Below are positions 1 through 5,735 of a DNA stretch of 7,849 bases, in pieces. Source of the stretch: Pseudomonadales bacterium. GTDB lineage: Bacteria; Pseudomonadota; Gammaproteobacteria; Pseudomonadales; Pseudohongiellaceae. The stretch covers positions 1-7,849 of the forward strand of contig JAKSCP010000294.1 in the NCBI GenBank assembly GCA_022360535.1, in the 5' to 3' direction. A model generated the notes under the pieces. The model had not been told where the DNA came from. It did no database searches and was given only the letters and a program-made list of their open reading frames with translations. Numbering within the stretch: the first letter of the stretch is position 1; every line of letters starts with the position of its first letter. A program made the translations under genes and the position numbers.

Positions 1-231
1 ACGCCACGTCATGTGGCTGGCGCGCCGTTAGCCAACGATATCGTCTCCTGCCGACTGCGCCCGGTCAGCCGGGCTGACTACTCGACATTCTTGACAGCCG
101 AAGAACTCCGCGAGTTAGAAGGTGTGTTTCCAGACGGTGTATGCGATTGGTCACAAACAGATGCTGTTGAGGCGCAGCATCAAGGCGTATGGAAGTCCTT
201 CGGTCCTTCGCCTGTCAATCGGTTGTACTAA
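1..231 (+). CDS. DUF6351-type protein, C-terminal fragment (5' end outside window)
   Basis: The frame is open from base 1 and ends at TAA 229-231, giving 76 residues. The segment 'PLANDIVSCRLRPVSRADY' followed by 'FPDGVCDWSQ' matches my memory of the conserved C-terminus of DUF6351 proteins: a 'ND-I-x-C-x-L-x-P' stretch, then 'FP-x-GVCDWS'. These are large (roughly 650-700 residue) bacterial proteins of unknown biochemical role, often exported and of hydrolase-like character. Two cysteines (in 'VSCRL' and 'GVCDW') lie in the conserved blocks and could form a disulfide in an exported protein; this is inference. The GTG at 13 should not be taken as a start, because the homologous sequence continues upstream. 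The gene converges on the methyltransferase gene with only 13 bases between the stop codons. The family call rests on motif memory, not a search. Confidence 0.75.
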   Translation, partial: TPRHVAGAPLANDIVSCRLRPVSRADYSTFLTAEELRELEGVFPDGVCDWSQTDAVEAQHQGVWKSFGPSPVNRLY

Positions 232-249
232 CTTAAGTCTGGACTCAAG
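232..249. terminator. weak imperfect hairpin between convergent genes
   Basis: CTTAAGT (232-238) can pair with ACTCAAG (243-249) with one A-C mismatch around a 4-base CTGG loop. It sits in the 13-base gap between the convergent stop codons and overlaps the last codons of the methyltransferase gene. On the + strand a short T run (TTTT at about 253-257) follows. The stem is AT-rich and imperfect, so it is only a possible bidirectional terminator. Confidence 0.22.
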
Positions 250-1207
250 CCTGGTTTTCCGCCAGAACGATGCCATAAAAAGGTTTGGCCTGATTATTTG
301 GCAATCGTTGAATGCAACTGCTGATCAGGTTCAGGTCGTGGCTGGACAGTAACTCAGTCAGCGTTGCCTCAGCATCCGCACCCAGCCTTAGAAAGAAGTT
401 AAATTTCTCACCATAGGTGATTCTGATAGAACTGGTAGCAGCGCGACCGGCTTTCTCATCTCGCCACCAACCCTCAGGTAGAAAATCGAAGACGATCTGA
501 CTGCCGGTAGCAAACTGAGAGATCTGCTGTAGCGTGTCATGAATTGTCCGTTCCGAAAGGTACATGGTGACACCTTCCCAGATTACGAAAGTCGGGCGAT
601 CAGGTTCAAATCCTGCGGCGATGAGTTTCTCCAGCCACTGCTCAGTTTCGAAATCGCAGGGCACGAAGGTGACTGCGTCCTGTTCCAATCCGCTGCTATT
701 CACAGCCCGCTTCTTCACAGTTTGGGTGGCGGGGGTATCTACCTCATAGACGGGCATACCTTTTCTGAAGGTGTTGCCGTAACCCCGGGTATCCCAACCC
801 GCACCCAGGATCAGTATCTGGCCGTTCTCTGCGGAAAATGCCTGCAGTTTCTTATCGATAAAATGGGTTCGCATTGCCACCATAGATTTTAAATCGCCGA
901 GGTCAGATGGTGGATAGGAGAGCGCCGGCGGTATTAGGCCAGTTATCCGACAGAGCAGTGTGAGCAGGTGAAAAACACAAACACGAACAATCAGGTTGGT
1001 GGCGGGTAGCGATCTGGCCAGTAGGCGAGCGGCGGGATCCGCCCGCAGACCTAACAGCTCATATTGATAGCGGGAATTGAATGGTTCGTAAGTTGTTCCC
1101 GACACCACACCACGGGAAAACATCAAGGGCAGCATGAAGGCAAAAAGCCCGAGCAGGAAAAACGGAATACAGAGAACGCAGAGCACCGTAAAAACAACCG
1201 TTCGCAT
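245..1207 (-). CDS. membrane-anchored SAM-dependent methyltransferase, LCM/TIGR00027-like
   Basis: This 320-residue protein belongs to the leucine carboxyl methyltransferase-like class I SAM-dependent family. The family signatures appear in order: 'LGAGWDTRGY' (134-143, SAM-binding glycine loop), 'VYEVDTPATQTVKKR' (153-167, acidic residue for the SAM ribose), 'FVPCDFE' (181-187), and 'WEGVTMYLSE' (210-219), typical of the TIGR00027 branch. Family members usually methylate carboxyl or hydroxyl groups of small molecules or peptides; the substrate here cannot be told. Unusually, residues 4-31 form a strong transmembrane helix and about 71-98 is also hydrophobic, so the enzyme is probably tethered to the inner membrane with the catalytic domain in the cytoplasm. 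ATG is at 1205-1207, 18 bases after the DUF6768 stop, with only a weak AAGAG-like ribosome site. It is the third gene of the sigma factor operon. Family is well supported; role is open. Confidence 0.88.
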   Translation of the reverse strand: MRTVVFTVLCVLCIPFFLLGLFAFMLPLMFSRGVVSGTTYEPFNSRYQYELLGLRADPAARLLARSLPATNLIVRVCVFHLLTLLCRITGLIPPALSYPPSDLGDLKSMVAMRTHFIDKKLQAFSAENGQILILGAGWDTRGYGNTFRKGMPVYEVDTPATQTVKKRAVNSSGLEQDAVTFVPCDFETEQWLEKLIAAGFEPDRPTFVIWEGVTMYLSERTIHDTLQQISQFATGSQIVFDFLPEGWWRDEKAGRAATSSIRITYGEKFNFFLRLGADAEATLTELLSSHDLNLISSCIQRLPNNQAKPFYGIVLAENQA

Positions 1208-1225
1208 AGTCGAGTTGCGCTCTTG

Positions 1226-1591
1226 CTAGTCCTGTTTGGACAGAATTCTCAGTTCCAGGCGCTTTATCTCGCGCATGATTTCCAGCTTGTTCATTTGTTG
1301 CCAGGAAATGACCTTGATCAACGTGATCACGAACATGCAGGCAATGATTACCAGTGCCCAGCCGATGCTGGTTTTCAGGTCCTCTTCTCCCAGGAATAGA
1401 TTGAGTGCATAGAGCCCCAGGAAAAAGACAACGAAACCCATGATCCACATGTACCAGGTCATCCAGGCTTTCTTGCCCTTGAATGACATGCCTACAAGAT
1501 CAAAAAGTCCTGCTTCATTGTCAGTCTTAGCCAGTAACTCCTGGTCTTCCTGATTCAGGGCTTGCCGAATTTGTTCATCAATGTCTGTCAT
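1226..1591 (-). CDS. DUF6768-type two-helix membrane protein, putative anti-sigma partner
   Basis: A 121-residue protein with an acidic N-terminal helix ('MTDIDEQIRQALNQEDQELL'), a segment containing 'GLFDLVGMSFKGKKAWMTW' (28-46), transmembrane helices at about 43-67 and 75-97, and a charged C-terminal helix ('MREIKRLELRIL', 106-117). This architecture, including the terminal 'REIKRLEL' block, matches what I recall of DUF6768 proteins, which commonly follow ECF sigma factor genes. Position immediately after the sigma gene, with a one-base gap and a very strong GAGGAGG ribosome site inside the sigma reading frame, indicates translational coupling. Both termini are predicted cytoplasmic, so the soluble N-terminal helix could bind the sigma factor, as membrane anti-sigma factors do. 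That function is inferred from gene order only; no zinc-binding ZAS motif is present. Confidence 0.82.
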   Translation of the reverse strand: MTDIDEQIRQALNQEDQELLAKTDNEAGLFDLVGMSFKGKKAWMTWYMWIMGFVVFFLGLYALNLFLGEEDLKTSIGWALVIIACMFVITLIKVISWQQMNKLEIMREIKRLELRILSKQD

Positions 1592-1592
1592 G

Positions 1593-2138
1593 TTAATCCT
1601 CCTCTGTGTTAGAGGTCGCTTTTTTCAATAATGCTTTTCTGGCGTAGAACAATCGTGATTTCACTGTGCCAGCGGGTACCCCAATAATCTCTGCGATTTC
1701 AATCACGCTGAAACCATCCCGATAATGTAGCTGTAATACGATTCGAATGGCTGGATCGAAATCTTTGAGTAGTTTGCGAACCGTCAGCTCATTTTCAGTG
1801 TTGTCCTCGGTGCCTCGCTCGGGTACCAAATCGGTTTCAGCGATGATTTGTCGTTCCCTGATCTTTCGGCGCAGAGCATCTACACAACGGCGCTCCAATA
1901 TCTGGAATATCCACTTGGGGAATGCGCCGGGGTCTGTCAATGTCTTCAGCCCCCGACTCACCGCCAACAGGCACTCCTGGGTGGCGTCCTGCGCCGCTTC
2001 TCTGTCCCCCATGCGCCGCAGCGCATAGGGCAACAGCCGCTTTTCCCAGAATGCCACAAGCAGACGAAAAGCGGCTGGATCACCCTGTTGGCAACGTACG
2101 ACCAACCATTCGCTATAGGCTCGTTGCTTGGAATCCAA
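1593..2138 (-). CDS. ECF-type RNA polymerase sigma factor
   Basis: A 181-residue sigma-70 family protein of the extracytoplasmic function group, which has only regions 2 and 4. Region 2 spans about 22-92: 'YALRRMGDREAAQDATQECLL' for core binding and -10 recognition, then 'PKWIFQILERRCVDALRR'. A short acidic linker follows, then region 4 at about 117-172, with the helix-turn-helix 'SVIEIAEIIGVPAGTVKSRL' (144-163) that reads the -35 element. The start is TTG at 2138, supported by AAAAGGA eight bases upstream; the only nearby ATG (2145-2147) is followed at once by TAA. It heads the operon with the DUF6768 and methyltransferase genes and diverges from the ABC exporter operon. It has no N-terminal or C-terminal extension, so control probably comes through a partner protein such as the DUF6768 product. 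The shared upstream region carries ECF-like promoter pairs, consistent with autoregulation. Confidence 0.93.
   Translation of the reverse strand: MDSKQRAYSEWLVVRCQQGDPAAFRLLVAFWEKRLLPYALRRMGDREAAQDATQECLLAVSRGLKTLTDPGAFPKWIFQILERRCVDALRRKIRERQIIAETDLVPERGTEDNTENELTVRKLLKDFDPAIRIVLQLHYRDGFSVIEIAEIIGVPAGTVKSRLFYARKALLKKATSNTEED
1598..1604 (-). promoter_or_regulatory. strong ribosome binding site for the DUF6768 gene, inside the sigma gene
   Basis: On the minus strand the sequence reads GAGGAGG, six bases before the ATG at 1591. It is embedded in the last codons of the sigma factor gene, whose TAA ends one base before that ATG. The arrangement predicts translational coupling and possibly a high yield of the partner relative to the sigma factor. 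Confidence 0.75.
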
Positions 2139-2146
2139 GTTTTACA

Positions 2147-2153
2147 TCCTTTT
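2147..2153 (-). promoter_or_regulatory. ribosome binding site that fixes the TTG start of the sigma gene
   Basis: AAAAGGA on the minus strand lies eight bases before TTG (2138-2136). The ATG that overlaps the end of this site (2147-2145) is followed directly by TAA (2144-2142), so it cannot start the sigma protein. This leaves TTG as the best supported start and may keep initiation weak. Confidence 0.55.
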
Positions 2154-2160
2154 GATCTTG

Positions 2161-2190
2161 AAGTCGTTGCAGATCAGTTATTGGTTCAAT
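2161..2190 (-). promoter_or_regulatory. putative ECF promoter for the sigma-DUF6768-methyltransferase operon
   Basis: Read on the minus strand: ATTGAACC (2190-2183) as the -35 element, a 16-base spacer (2182-2167), then CGAC (2166-2163) as the -10 element. GAAC-type -35 with CGTC/CGAC-type -10 at 16-17 bases is the usual form of ECF sigma promoters; Bacillus SigX, for example, uses a CGAC -10. Transcription would begin near 2155, leaving a very short leader before the TTG start at 2138. The same layout occurs in mirror image on the other strand, which raises confidence. Predicted regulator: the ECF sigma factor encoded just downstream. Confidence 0.62.
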
Positions 2191-2202
2191 CGTAATTGAA
2201 CC
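2183..2202. repeat. perfect 8-bp inverted repeat with 4-base spacer at the divergent promoter
   Basis: GGTTCAAT (2183-2190) and ATTGAACC (2195-2202) are exact reverse complements around the spacer CGTA. The repeat lies in the 143-base gap between two divergent operons. Each arm supplies a TTGAACC pointing outward, so the dyad is best read as two back-to-back -35 elements. The alternative is an operator for a dimeric repressor; no such regulator gene is seen in the window. Confidence 0.9.
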
Positions 2203-2222
2203 GGCCAGTTGTATTTCGCGAC
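2195..2222 (+). promoter_or_regulatory. putative ECF promoter for the ABC exporter operon
   Basis: ATTGAACC (2195-2202), a 16-base spacer (2203-2218) and CGAC (2219-2222) mirror the minus-strand promoter in both elements and spacing. Transcription would begin near 2230, giving a leader of about 50 bases before the ATG at 2282. This places the exporter in the predicted regulon of the neighbouring ECF sigma factor. Confidence 0.62.
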
Positions 2223-2281
2223 CCTGATGATATGGTCGAATGCAATTCATTGTCCTGTTTTCTGTCTAACAAGAGCCCATC

Positions 2282-3148
2282 ATGATAGAAGTCAACAATC
2301 TAGGCTATCGCTACCCCGGTGAGGAAAAAGAAACTCTCAAAGAGCTAAGTTTTGAGATTGAAAAAGCAGAGATCTTTGGCTTCCTCGGCCCCAGCGGCTC
2401 GGGCAAGAGCACTACCCAGAAGTTGCTGATAGGACTGTTGGAAAACTACAGCGGTTCGGCGAGGGCGATGGATAAAGAAGTGTCGGTTTGGGGGCATGAG
2501 TACTACCGTCATATTGGAGTCGGTTTCGAATTACCTAATCACTTCTCAAAGCTGAGTGGACAGGAAAATTTGAAATTATTTGAGTCCTTCTATGGAGGCA
2601 CGCCGGCGGGAGGGCGAAGTATCACTGAGTTACTTGCACTGGTCAATTTGACGGATGCAGCAGCCAGGCCGGTTGCGCAGTACTCCAAGGGCATGAAAAT
2701 GCGCCTCAATTTCGCCAGGGCCTTGCTCAATAATCCCGATATTCTTTTTCTCGATGAGCCTACGGCCGGTCTCGACCCTGTCACCGCGAGGCAACTCAAA
2801 AATACCATTCTTGAGTTGAAAGGCGAGGGCAAGACCATCTTTCTGACCACCCATAATATGCATGATGCCGATGAGCTCTGTGATCGCGTCGGCTTCATCG
2901 TTGACGGAGAGTTGAGTCTGATCGGCGAACCGAAAGTGCTGAAGCGTGAGCAGGGTAGTCAGTTAGTGACAGTGCAGGTGCGTGAAGAGAATGGCGGCAT
3001 AGCCGAACATCACTTTCCACTGGATTCCTTGCATCAAAACCGCGAGTTTCTCGACTTGCTGGCACAGAAAGATATCGAATCACTGCATTCTCAAGAGTCA
3101 TCGCTGGAAGAAGTTTTCATTGCAGCAACCGGAAAGACCCTGCAATGA
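2282..3148 (+). CDS. ABC transporter ATP-binding protein of a drug-type exporter
   Basis: A 288-residue nucleotide-binding subunit that powers export through the two permeases encoded next. Visible motifs are Walker A 'GPSGSGKST' (36-44), signature 'YSKGMKMRL' (134-142), Walker B 'ILFLDEP' (154-160) with catalytic Glu159, D-loop 'GLD' (163-165) and H-loop His191 in 'TTHNM'. The Q-loop position reads 'GVGFELPNHF', with Glu83 where most ABC proteins have Gln; I recall this as a feature of some members of this subgroup. A C-terminal domain of about 70 residues ends in 'SLEEVFIAATGKTL', typical of ABC-2 drug and polysaccharide exporters. The ATG at 2282 has AAGAG six bases upstream. The last four bases overlap the first permease gene (ATGA), indicating one translationally coupled operon. 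The substrate is unknown. Confidence 0.95.
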   Translation: MIEVNNLGYRYPGEEKETLKELSFEIEKAEIFGFLGPSGSGKSTTQKLLIGLLENYSGSARAMDKEVSVWGHEYYRHIGVGFELPNHFSKLSGQENLKLFESFYGGTPAGGRSITELLALVNLTDAAARPVAQYSKGMKMRLNFARALLNNPDILFLDEPTAGLDPVTARQLKNTILELKGEGKTIFLTTHNMHDADELCDRVGFIVDGELSLIGEPKVLKREQGSQLVTVQVREENGGIAEHHFPLDSLHQNREFLDLLAQKDIESLHSQESSLEEVFIAATGKTLQ

Positions 3149-3840
3149 ATTTGCTGGCGCAGCTAGTGTGGGAGTTTCGTCTGCAGAAGCGCTACTACTT
3201 TTGGGCGACTGCGTTAGTGATTACGGTTGTCTGGTTGCTGTTGTTGAGCAGTCTCAACGACGACCTGAAGTCGCAATGGATGCCGGCGCTCATCTTTGCT
3301 GATCTCAGCAATATCGGGCTGTTGTTTATCGCCGGTTGTTTGTATCTGGAGCGGCGCCAGGGAACCTTGTATGCGCTGGCAATCACCCCCTTTCGTCGCA
3401 GCAGGTGGCTGGTCCTGAAACTGATTAGCTTGAGCGTGCTCACCACGTTATGTGCACTGGCGATTGCCCTGTTCAGTGGCGCGAGTGTCAACTGGTTTTT
3501 GCTTGTGCCCGCGATAATCGCTACAGCATTAGTGTTTACTCTGTGCGGATTTCTGCTGGCATTGCCATTTGATGATTTGCTGAATTACTTTTTGGGTATG
3601 GCGCTTACACTCACTGTGCTGAGTTTGCCATTGCTCGACTATTTTCAGGTCTATCCTCACTGGTTGTATTGGCTGCTGCCAACCCAACCCGTACTGCAGC
3701 TATTGGTGGGCGGTTTTCAGCCTGCCAGTGCCGCAACTATTAGTGTGAGTCTGCTGCTTTGCGTGGTTTGGATTGCGACGCTCTACTTCTTTGCAGCAAA
3801 GCGTTTCAACCGATTCGTCGCCATGCGGCCACAACAGTAG
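3145..3840 (+). CDS. ABC-2-like exporter permease, first subunit
   Basis: A 231-residue integral membrane protein with about six hydrophobic segments, near 17-36, 48-68, 90-112, 116-140, 147-168 and 198-217. The block 'NIGLLFIAGCLYLERRQGTLYALAITPFR' region (56-84) followed by a Lys-rich start of the next helix is typical of ABC-2 permeases, where the conserved acidic/Arg pair ('ERRQGTL') precedes a cytoplasmic coupling segment. Parts such as 'ALPFDDLLNYFL' and 'LLPTQPVLQLL' recall the Mycobacterium Rv2687c permease of a fluoroquinolone efflux pump; this comparison is from memory. ATG at 3145 overlaps the ATPase stop as ATGA, with GGAAAG eight bases upstream inside the ATPase gene. It probably pairs with the next gene product to form a heterodimeric channel. 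Substrate not determinable. Confidence 0.87.
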   Translation: MNLLAQLVWEFRLQKRYYFWATALVITVVWLLLLSSLNDDLKSQWMPALIFADLSNIGLLFIAGCLYLERRQGTLYALAITPFRRSRWLVLKLISLSVLTTLCALAIALFSGASVNWFLLVPAIIATALVFTLCGFLLALPFDDLLNYFLGMALTLTVLSLPLLDYFQVYPHWLYWLLPTQPVLQLLVGGFQPASAATISVSLLLCVVWIATLYFFAAKRFNRFVAMRPQQ

Positions 3841-3848
3841 GGCGGGCA

Positions 3849-4589
3849 ATGTCTGAAGCGATTCTACAGTGGCGAAGGGTAGTGGTTGCTGATCTGCGCA
3901 AGGTGATCACCGAGCCATTCTTCTGGTTGATCATGCTCGCTCCGATACTGATGGGATGGGGTCTGCGACACCTGTTGCCTTATCTGAACGACCAGTTTGT
4001 CTCTTTTCAGCTTGCGGATTACTACCCGCTGATCGTTGCCCTGTTGATTCTAACGCCGCCTATCTATTATGGGTTTGTGCTAGCGCTTTTACTGCTGGAA
4101 GAAAAAGACGAAGGTGTTTTGCTTGCTATAGCCGTGACGCCTATGCAGTTGCCCTGGTTTTTGTTTGCCCGCATCGGGGTGTATACAACAATCAGTTTGC
4201 CACTGATCTACTTTGTGCATGAGCTTATCGGTGTGGTGAGCATCAGCGAAGTTGAGTTGTTGCTGGTCGCATTGGCGGCGGCACCTGCCGCGCCGATGAT
4301 CGTGATGCTGCTCTCGGCCTTTTGCAGGAATCAATTGGAAGGTTTCGTTATGGGGAAGGGCATGGGATTTTTGATCCTGTTTCCCCTGGCCATGTATTTT
4401 GTGCCGGATTACTGGCACCTTCTCTGCGGCATTCTGCCGACCTATTGGCCCATCATTGCCTACTTCACTGCGGTGTCTGCAGAAGGGTCGAGCAATTTCT
4501 TCTACTTTGCCATCGTCATGGCGGTAGTCGCACAAATCACAGCGACAGTGTTGCTCTATCGCCGATTCGAAGCGGAGCTCAGATTCTAG
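3849..4589 (+). CDS. ABC-2-like exporter permease, second subunit (fluoroquinolone-exporter-like)
   Basis: A 246-residue membrane protein with about six helices, near 24-45, 58-83, 103-128, 135-158, 170-200 and 216-236. The opening 'ADLRKVITEPFFWLIMLAPILM' region (14-35), 'YYPLIVALLILTPPIYYGFVLALLLLEEKDEG' region (58-89) and 'LLAIAVTP' (91-98) match the family annotated as fluoroquinolone export ABC permease, as I recall it. The acidic 'EEKDEG' loop is the ABC-2 counterpart of 'ERRQGT' in the first subunit. The ATG at 3849 is chosen over an upstream in-frame ATG at 3759, because the latter lies inside the first permease gene and the extra 30 residues are not membrane-protein-like. AGGG lies six bases before 3849, and the gap to the previous stop is eight bases. 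It ends the exporter operon. Confidence 0.88.
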   Translation: MSEAILQWRRVVVADLRKVITEPFFWLIMLAPILMGWGLRHLLPYLNDQFVSFQLADYYPLIVALLILTPPIYYGFVLALLLLEEKDEGVLLAIAVTPMQLPWFLFARIGVYTTISLPLIYFVHELIGVVSISEVELLLVALAAAPAAPMIVMLLSAFCRNQLEGFVMGKGMGFLILFPLAMYFVPDYWHLLCGILPTYWPIIAYFTAVSAEGSSNFFYFAIVMAVVAQITATVLLYRRFEAELRF

Positions 4590-4625
4590 AATCGCCAACT
4601 GGAATTCGACGCCCTCCGAACTGCA

Positions 4626-4654
4626 TTGCGGGTGGGACAGCTCTCGCCTATTAT
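4626..4654 (+). promoter_or_regulatory. possible sigma-70 promoter for the secreted protein gene
   Basis: TTGCGG (4626-4631) and TATTAT (4649-4654) are separated by 17 bases. The -10 matches the consensus at five of six positions and the -35 only in the TTG half. It lies in the 115-base gap after the exporter operon and would give a leader of about 45 bases, so the next gene is probably transcribed on its own. Confidence 0.42.
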
Positions 4655-4704
4655 TACTGTCTATCCGAGCGAAAAGCAGCCAATAAAAAGAGGATATGCA
4701 GTCC

Positions 4705-5685
4705 ATGAGCCGATTTCTCATTTTCAGCACACTACTGATTTCCAGCGGCGTTCTGGCGCAATCCTATGAGCCTCCCAGAACCGCCAACGGCAAACCCGAT
4801 CTGCAGGGATATTGGACTAACGCCTCCATAACGACCATGCAACGGGCTTCCACTTACACCGACGTGGGTTTGGTTATTCCTCAAGATCAGGTGGCATCGC
4901 TGACGACCAATAACCACCAAAACGTGCGTCAAGCGACTGATGATGGCCAGGTGCAGGGAGAACTCCCCGATGGAACTGATCTGGCGCGTGGCAGGGGTTA
5001 TAACGCTTTTTGGGTAGATCCGGGTTCCCAGTTCGGCGTCATTCGCGGCGAAGCAAGAACTTCCTGGATTACTCATCCCGCTGACGGCCGTATTCCTTTC
5101 TCCGAGGAGGGCACTCGCCTGCGTAGAGAAGCTTTCGCCCGTCGCGGCAATGATGGGCCCGAAGGCCGGTCCCTGGGTGAGCGTTGCATCATTGGATTTG
5201 GCAGCACCGGCGGACCGCCGATGAACAATGTGCTTTACAACAACATGTACCAGTTCGTACAAACCGATGACTACCTCACTATTCTGGTTGAAATGGTGCA
5301 TGACACGCGCATCATTCCAATTAATGGTGATCACAGGCCCGGAGCGCTGGAGCCGTGGTTGGGTGATTCGGTCGCCTACTGGGATGAAGACACACTGGTT
5401 GTTGAAACCGTCAATCTGCACCCACAACAAGCGCCAAGAAATTCAGCACCCCTTAGTAAGCAAGGCAAGGTAGTTGAGCGTTTCACCCGCCATTCTGATA
5501 ACGAAATCTATTACGAATTCGAAGTAAGCGATCCTGTGTATTACACAGAGGACTGGCGTGGCGAGATGGTGTTCAACAAGACTGATACCCAGCCTTACGA
5601 GTACGCCTGTCATGAGGGCAACTACGGACTGACTGGCATTCTGGCTGGAGCAAGAAGGCTGGAGTTAGATCCTTCATCTGATTAG
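4705..5685 (+). CDS. secreted protein of the uncharacterised 'TANGKPDLQGYW' family
   Basis: A 326-residue exported protein. The N-terminus 'MSRFLIFSTLLISSGVLAQS' is a Sec signal peptide with likely cleavage after 'VLA' at residue 18. Mature features are 'PPRTANGKPDLQGYWTNASIT' region (23-43), 'NAFWVDPG' (100-107), 'RCIIGFGSTGGPPM' (160-173), 'YQFVQTDDYLTILVEMVHDTRIIP' region (182-205), 'GDSVAYWDEDTLVVET' (220-235) and 'YEYACHEGNYGL' (298-309). This motif series is common in secreted or periplasmic proteins of Gammaproteobacteria and Acidobacteria, often in several paralogues per genome; no biochemical function is known to me. Only two cysteines occur (161 and 302), one in each conserved block, so a disulfide is possible. 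ATG 4705 is preferred over ATG 4696 because AGAGGA (4689-4694) is ten bases upstream of the former but one base from the latter. Family recognised, function unknown. Confidence 0.85.
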   Translation: MSRFLIFSTLLISSGVLAQSYEPPRTANGKPDLQGYWTNASITTMQRASTYTDVGLVIPQDQVASLTTNNHQNVRQATDDGQVQGELPDGTDLARGRGYNAFWVDPGSQFGVIRGEARTSWITHPADGRIPFSEEGTRLRREAFARRGNDGPEGRSLGERCIIGFGSTGGPPMNNVLYNNMYQFVQTDDYLTILVEMVHDTRIIPINGDHRPGALEPWLGDSVAYWDEDTLVVETVNLHPQQAPRNSAPLSKQGKVVERFTRHSDNEIYYEFEVSDPVYYTEDWRGEMVFNKTDTQPYEYACHEGNYGLTGILAGARRLELDPSSD

Positions 5686-5708
5686 GTGTAAGCAGGGTAG
5701 GAGCACAG
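5686..5708 (+). repeat. short diverged direct repeat, copy 1
   Basis: This 23-base stretch immediately after the stop codon at 5685 matches 6335-6357 at 19 of 23 positions, with no gaps; three of the four differences are transitions. Shared core: GTGTAA, then GGGTAG, then AGCA. Copy 1 also forms the left arm of the hairpin at 5694-5725. Origin unknown. Confidence 0.45.
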
Positions 5709-5725
5709 TTCAAGTGACCTGCCCT
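5694..5725 (+). terminator. GC-rich hairpin after the secreted protein gene, possible terminator
   Basis: AGGGTAGG (5694-5701) pairs with CCTGCCCT (5718-5725), including one G-T pair, and an inner CAC/GTG pairing (5704-5706 with 5714-5716) closes a 7-base loop. It starts nine bases after the stop codon. No U tract follows (TCAAAATTC), so it is not a classic intrinsic terminator; it may instead protect the 3' end of the transcript. Confidence 0.35.
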
Positions 5726-5735
5726 CAAAATTCAG

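Noticed and set aside
603..609. TTGAACC on the minus strand inside the methyltransferase gene, a possible further ECF -35.
   Set aside because: The bases 16 positions further on are GTAA, not CGAC, and the site codes for conserved protein.
539..892. A 117-codon plus-strand frame within the methyltransferase gene.
   Set aside because: It lies wholly antisense to a well-conserved methyltransferase coding region and its translation has no recognisable family features.
3759..3848. N-terminal extension of the second permease to the ATG at 3759.
   Set aside because: The extra 30 residues overlap the first permease gene, read as non-membrane sequence, and the ATG at 3849 has a better placed ribosome site and matches family length.
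4089..4730. A 213-codon minus-strand frame opposite the second permease.
   Set aside because: Its His/Gln/Arg-rich translation is what the complement of a hydrophobic membrane-protein gene gives; the plus-strand permease motifs are clear.
4732..5430. A 232-codon minus-strand frame opposite the secreted protein gene.
   Set aside because: The plus-strand protein has a signal peptide, a ribosome site and family motifs, while the antisense frame has none.
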